Source of the DNA: Albidovulum marisflavi
GTDB taxonomy: Bacteria > Pseudomonadota > Alphaproteobacteria > Rhodobacterales > Rhodobacteraceae
DNA length: 64,000 bases
Assembly: GCF_025751435.1 (NCBI RefSeq)
Contig: NZ_JAOWKY010000003.1
Coordinates: 248,001-312,000, forward strand
Direction of reading: 5' to 3'
Part shown: positions 61,496 through 64,000 of the stretch, piece after piece
Layout of the letters: the number at the start of each line of letters is the position of its first letter
Position numbering within the stretch: the stretch's first letter is position 1
Notes under the pieces: model-generated
Told to the model about the DNA's origin: nothing
What the model saw: the letters and a program-made list of their open reading frames with translations, nothing else
The model's database searches: none
Translations under genes and position numbers: made by a program

Positions 61496-61954
61496 TCAGC
61501 CCAGCCGATCCTTGACGCGCGGTCCCGCGGCGCCGAAATCCATCTGACCCGTGTAGCGCGCCTTCAACGCCGCCATGACCTTGCCCATGTCGCGGATCGT
61601 CGCCGCGCCGGTTTCGGCGATGGCGGCATCTATGGCCGATGTCACTTCGTCATCGCTCAACTGGCGCGGCAGGAACTCCTCGATCACCTTGATCTCGGCC
61701 TGTTCCTTTTCGGCAAGCTCAAGGCGCCCGCCTTCCTCGTATGCGCGCGCGCTTTCCTGCCGCTGCTTGACCATGCGGCCGAGGATCGCAAGAACCTCTG
61801 CATCGCCAACGGCGCCCTCGCCGCCTTCGCCGCGCGCGGCGATATCCTTGTCCTTGATGGCTGCATTTATCAGCCGCAACGTCGAAAGCCTGTCCGCATC
61901 GCGCGATTTCATCGCGTCTTTCAGAGCGGCGGCAATCCTGTCCCGCATGATCAT
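61496..61954 (-). CDS. GatB/YqeY domain protein
   Basis: A 152-residue helical protein with the YqeY pattern: RDRIAAALKDAMKSRD, LRLINAAIKDKDIAARG, GRMVKQRQESARAYEEGGR, and IRDMGKVMAALKARYTG. YqeY homologues resemble the tRNA-binding tail of GatB, but the function of the free domain is not known. Start at 61954 fits homologues; ATGs at 61948 and 61972 are in frame. It is divergent from carA. Confidence 0.9.
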   Translation of the reverse strand: MIMRDRIAAALKDAMKSRDADRLSTLRLINAAIKDKDIAARGEGGEGAVGDAEVLAILGRMVKQRQESARAYEEGGRLELAEKEQAEIKVIEEFLPRQLSDDEVTSAIDAAIAETGAATIRDMGKVMAALKARYTGQMDFGAAGPRVKDRLG

Positions 61955-62077
61955 CCGGTGTCCCATCCCCATGAGGTTCCGAAGGCCCACAATACCTGCT
62001 CCGCTTTCGTGATACAACCGTACAGTTTTCGGCTAACCAATTGAAAAATATAGGTAAGCTAAATCGCGCCGAGCCCC

Positions 62078-62106
62078 TTGACCACGACCTGCCATTCCCC
62101 TTAGTT
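62078..62106 (+). promoter_or_regulatory. Candidate promoter for carA
   Basis: TTGACC (62078-62083) and TTAGTT (62101-62106) are separated by 17 bases, 31 bases before the carA ATG. The -35 is good, the -10 moderate. Confidence 0.45.
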
Positions 62107-62137
62107 TCCGCAGGATTTGAGCATCGGGAGTCGCGCC

Positions 62138-63304
62138 ATGCCGCAAAGCCATGAGCCCACCGCAAGACCCACGGCCTGCATCGCGCTTGCCGACGGAACG
62201 CTGTTCTTCGGCCATGGTTTCGGTGCGACAGGAGAGACGGTGGCAGAGCTGTGCTTCAACACGGCGATGACCGGCTATCAGGAAATCATGACCGATCCAT
62301 CCTACGCGGGACAGGTCGTGACCTTCACCTTCCCCCATATCGGCAACGTCGGCGTCAATCCCGAGGATGACGAGGCAGCAGAACCCGTTGCGGCCGGGAT
62401 GGTCGTCAAATGGGACCCGACCGCGCCCTCGAACTGGCGCGCGGCCGAAGAACTGACGGCTTGGCTCACGCGCCGCGGACGCATCGGGATCGGCGGGCTG
62501 GACACGCGCCGTCTGACCCGCGCCATCCGGCAGCAGGGTGCGCCCCATGTGGCGCTGGCCCATGACCCGTCCGGTAACTTTGATGTCGCGGCGTTGGTCG
62601 CCAAGGCCCGCGCCTGGTCGGGGCTTGTCGGACTCGATCTTGCCAAGGACGTGACCTGCGCACAGAGCTATCGCTGGGACGAAACCCGCTGGGCCTGGCC
62701 CGAGGGCTATACGCGGCGGGAGGGCGACGGGCTTCGCGTCGTCGCGATCGATTACGGCGCAAAGCGGAATATCCTGCGCTGCCTCGCGTCGGCGGGCTGC
62801 GACGTAACGGTCCTGCCGGCTTCCGCAACCGCCGAGGACGTGCTGGCACTGAACCCCGAGGGCGTTTTCCTTTCGAACGGTCCCGGTGACCCCGCGGCGA
62901 CCGGCGAATACGCCGTGCCGATGATCCAGGGCGTTCTGAAGCACGATCTGCCGCTCTTCGGCATTTGCCTGGGCCACCAGATGCTTGCGCTTGCACTGGG
63001 TGCCAAGACGATAAAGATGAACCACGGCCATCACGGTGCCAACCACCCGGTCAAGGACATCGAATCCGGCAAGGTCGAAATCACGTCCATGAACCACGGC
63101 TTCGCGGTCGACAGCCAGACGCTGCCCTCTGGCGTGGTGGAAACGCATGTCAGCCTGTTCGATGGTTCGAACTGCGGCATCCGTATCGCGGATCGGCCCG
63201 TGTTCTCGGTACAGCATCACCCGGAAGCAAGCCCTGGCCCGCAGGACAGTTTCTACCTGTTCGAACGGTTCGCGCAGGCGATGCGGGCACGACGCGCCGC
63301 CTGA
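62138..63304 (+). CDS. carA: Carbamoyl-phosphate synthase small (glutaminase) subunit
   Basis: A 388-residue amidotransferase that releases ammonia from glutamine for carbamoyl-phosphate in arginine and pyrimidine synthesis. The N-terminal CPSase small domain has FFGHGFGATGETVAELCFNT (about 23-42), and the class I glutaminase has FLSNGPGDPAA, GICLGHQ with nucleophile Cys277 and QHHPEASPGP with the His/Glu pair. Start at 62138 follows GGGAGTCGCGCC. carB is not in the window. Confidence 0.96.
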   Translation: MPQSHEPTARPTACIALADGTLFFGHGFGATGETVAELCFNTAMTGYQEIMTDPSYAGQVVTFTFPHIGNVGVNPEDDEAAEPVAAGMVVKWDPTAPSNWRAAEELTAWLTRRGRIGIGGLDTRRLTRAIRQQGAPHVALAHDPSGNFDVAALVAKARAWSGLVGLDLAKDVTCAQSYRWDETRWAWPEGYTRREGDGLRVVAIDYGAKRNILRCLASAGCDVTVLPASATAEDVLALNPEGVFLSNGPGDPAATGEYAVPMIQGVLKHDLPLFGICLGHQMLALALGAKTIKMNHGHHGANHPVKDIESGKVEITSMNHGFAVDSQTLPSGVVETHVSLFDGSNCGIRIADRPVFSVQHHPEASPGPQDSFYLFERFAQAMRARRAA

Positions 63305-63309
63305 TCCCG

Positions 63310-63325
63310 TTAACGCGGCGTTAAC
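63310..63325 (+). promoter_or_regulatory. CtrA binding box upstream of the last gene
   Basis: TTAACGCGGCGTTAAC contains TTAA-N7-TTAAC, the full CtrA consensus. It is also part of the perfect palindrome GTTAACGC-G-GCGTTAAC (63309-63325). It lies 41 bases upstream of the ATG at 63367. Confidence 0.75.
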
Positions 63326-63366
63326 CGACCGCGTGCAGCATGGCTCTCGTTCCGGACGGAGAAGTC

Positions 63367-64000
63367 ATGCCGCGCTCTAAACGAAGGGTCGTATCCGTTG
63401 CGCGCCCCCCGCTGCCGATGGCCGTTTCCGACGGTCCGCGTGCACGCGAACGCCCAGGTCGACCGCCGCTGGGCCGTATCCTTCTTGAGCGCCGCGCGGT
63501 CGCGCCGGGAAACATGCTCAGGGCGCTTGCGCTGCAAGCCCGCCACGATGCGCGGCTTGGTGACATTCTGCTTTCGCGCCGCTGGGTCAGCGAACATGAC
63601 CTGACCAGGGCCTTGTGCGAACAATGGGGCACCGAAGCGGCAGATCTGTCTGCAGAGCCGCCGGACTCGCGGCTGGTGGACCTGGTGGGACCCGAACGGT
63701 GTTTGGCCGAGGCCGCCGTGCCCTGGCGCCGCATCGGGGCCGTCACCGTGATCGCGACGGCTCGGCCCGAAGACTTCGACAGGGTGCGGCGTGACATGGC
63801 GCCCCTCATCGGGTCCTGTGTCATGGCGATCGCCCCTGAATCAAAGATCCAGGCCGCCATCGCGGATTCGGGCGCGCGCAGCCTGGTCCGCAGGGCCGAA
63901 ACGCGCACGCCCGAACGTGAAAGCTGCCGCGCAATGGGATCGGCACGGGCCGCGCGGGCAGGATGGGTCGTCATCGCCTGCCTGGTCGGCCTTACGTCCT
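63367..64000 (+). CDS. Protein with GspE/MshE N-terminal-like domain, truncated by window edge
   Basis: An open frame of 211 codons runs off the right edge. After a basic start (MPRSKRRVVSV), residues about 37-90 read LGRILLERRAVAP, DARLGDILLSRRWVSEHDL and LTRALCEQWG, a tandem GspE/MshE N-terminal domain. Near residue 200 a hydrophobic segment begins (GWVVIACLVGL), so the protein continues into the membrane. In this group such a domain usually precedes a family 2 glycosyltransferase; the catalytic part is beyond the window. GGAG six bases before the ATG supports the start. A CtrA box lies upstream. Confidence 0.65.
   Translation, partial: MPRSKRRVVSVARPPLPMAVSDGPRARERPGRPPLGRILLERRAVAPGNMLRALALQARHDARLGDILLSRRWVSEHDLTRALCEQWGTEAADLSAEPPDSRLVDLVGPERCLAEAAVPWRRIGAVTVIATARPEDFDRVRRDMAPLIGSCVMAIAPESKIQAAIADSGARSLVRRAETRTPERESCRAMGSARAARAGWVVIACLVGLTS

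Overview
The window looks like a chromosomal segment of a Rhodobacteraceae-type alphaproteobacterium (Rhodobacter/Paracoccus/Roseobacter group). Supporting signs are high GC, very tight gene packing with many 1-4 nt start/stop overlaps, alphaproteobacterial regulatory sites (a GTTC-N7-GTTC LexA box and a TTAA-N7-TTAAC CtrA box), a histidine tRNA of the alphaproteobacterial kind (A73, no encoded G-1), a cytochrome c2/c550 next to aa3 oxidase subunit I, and family proteins common in this group (DUF1467, DUF2244, DUF6324, DUF6455). Functions come from reading sequence motifs; no database search was run.

Left part (1-11 kb): a partial GT87 membrane glycosyltransferase, aspS, a LysR regulator divergent from a hemerythrin-like gene across a palindrome-rich operator, a 38-residue membrane peptide, a GNAT acetyltransferase, a response regulator, methylmalonyl-CoA epimerase with DUF1467, and a minus-strand set of histone-deacetylase-like amidohydrolase, ornithine-cyclodeaminase-like enzyme, nitroreductase and EI24 protein. 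At 11.3-24.1 kb lies a complete form II molybdenum hydroxylase ('cox') cluster: coxD, coxE, an XdhC-type factor, a molybdopterin-binding protein, then coxG-S-L-M. A minus-strand LuxR regulator, FIST sensor (NosP-like) and hybrid NahK-type kinase are embedded in it.

Middle part (24-46 kb): a lipoprotein M48 protease, two DUF6455 genes with FNR-type boxes, rimO, a LexA-controlled mmcB, tRNA-His, a pqi lipid-transport operon with PqiA split into two genes, a BTAD/TolB-like/TPR regulator, a malonate module (TRAP transporter, malonyl-CoA decarboxylase, malonyl-CoA synthetase, GntR regulator with a clear operator), a sigma-factor remnant, and a SorA/SorT-type sulfite dehydrogenase with a diheme cytochrome.

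Right part (46-64 kb): an unusual accessory stretch holds a solo substrate-binding protein overlapping an MFS transporter fused to two sensor modules, a protein tyrosine phosphatase, a ferredoxin-reductase-globin-zinc ribbon fusion, and divergently a Roadblock-type protein, an unrecognised protein and an ABC ATPase fused to a phosphatase-like domain without its catalytic cysteine. The 49.8-55.1 kb locus is the best candidate for an undescribed system. Housekeeping genes follow: FMN riboswitch and ribH, tRNA-Leu, lipB, cytochrome c2, ctaD, yqeY, carA, and a CtrA-box-preceded gene cut by the window edge.
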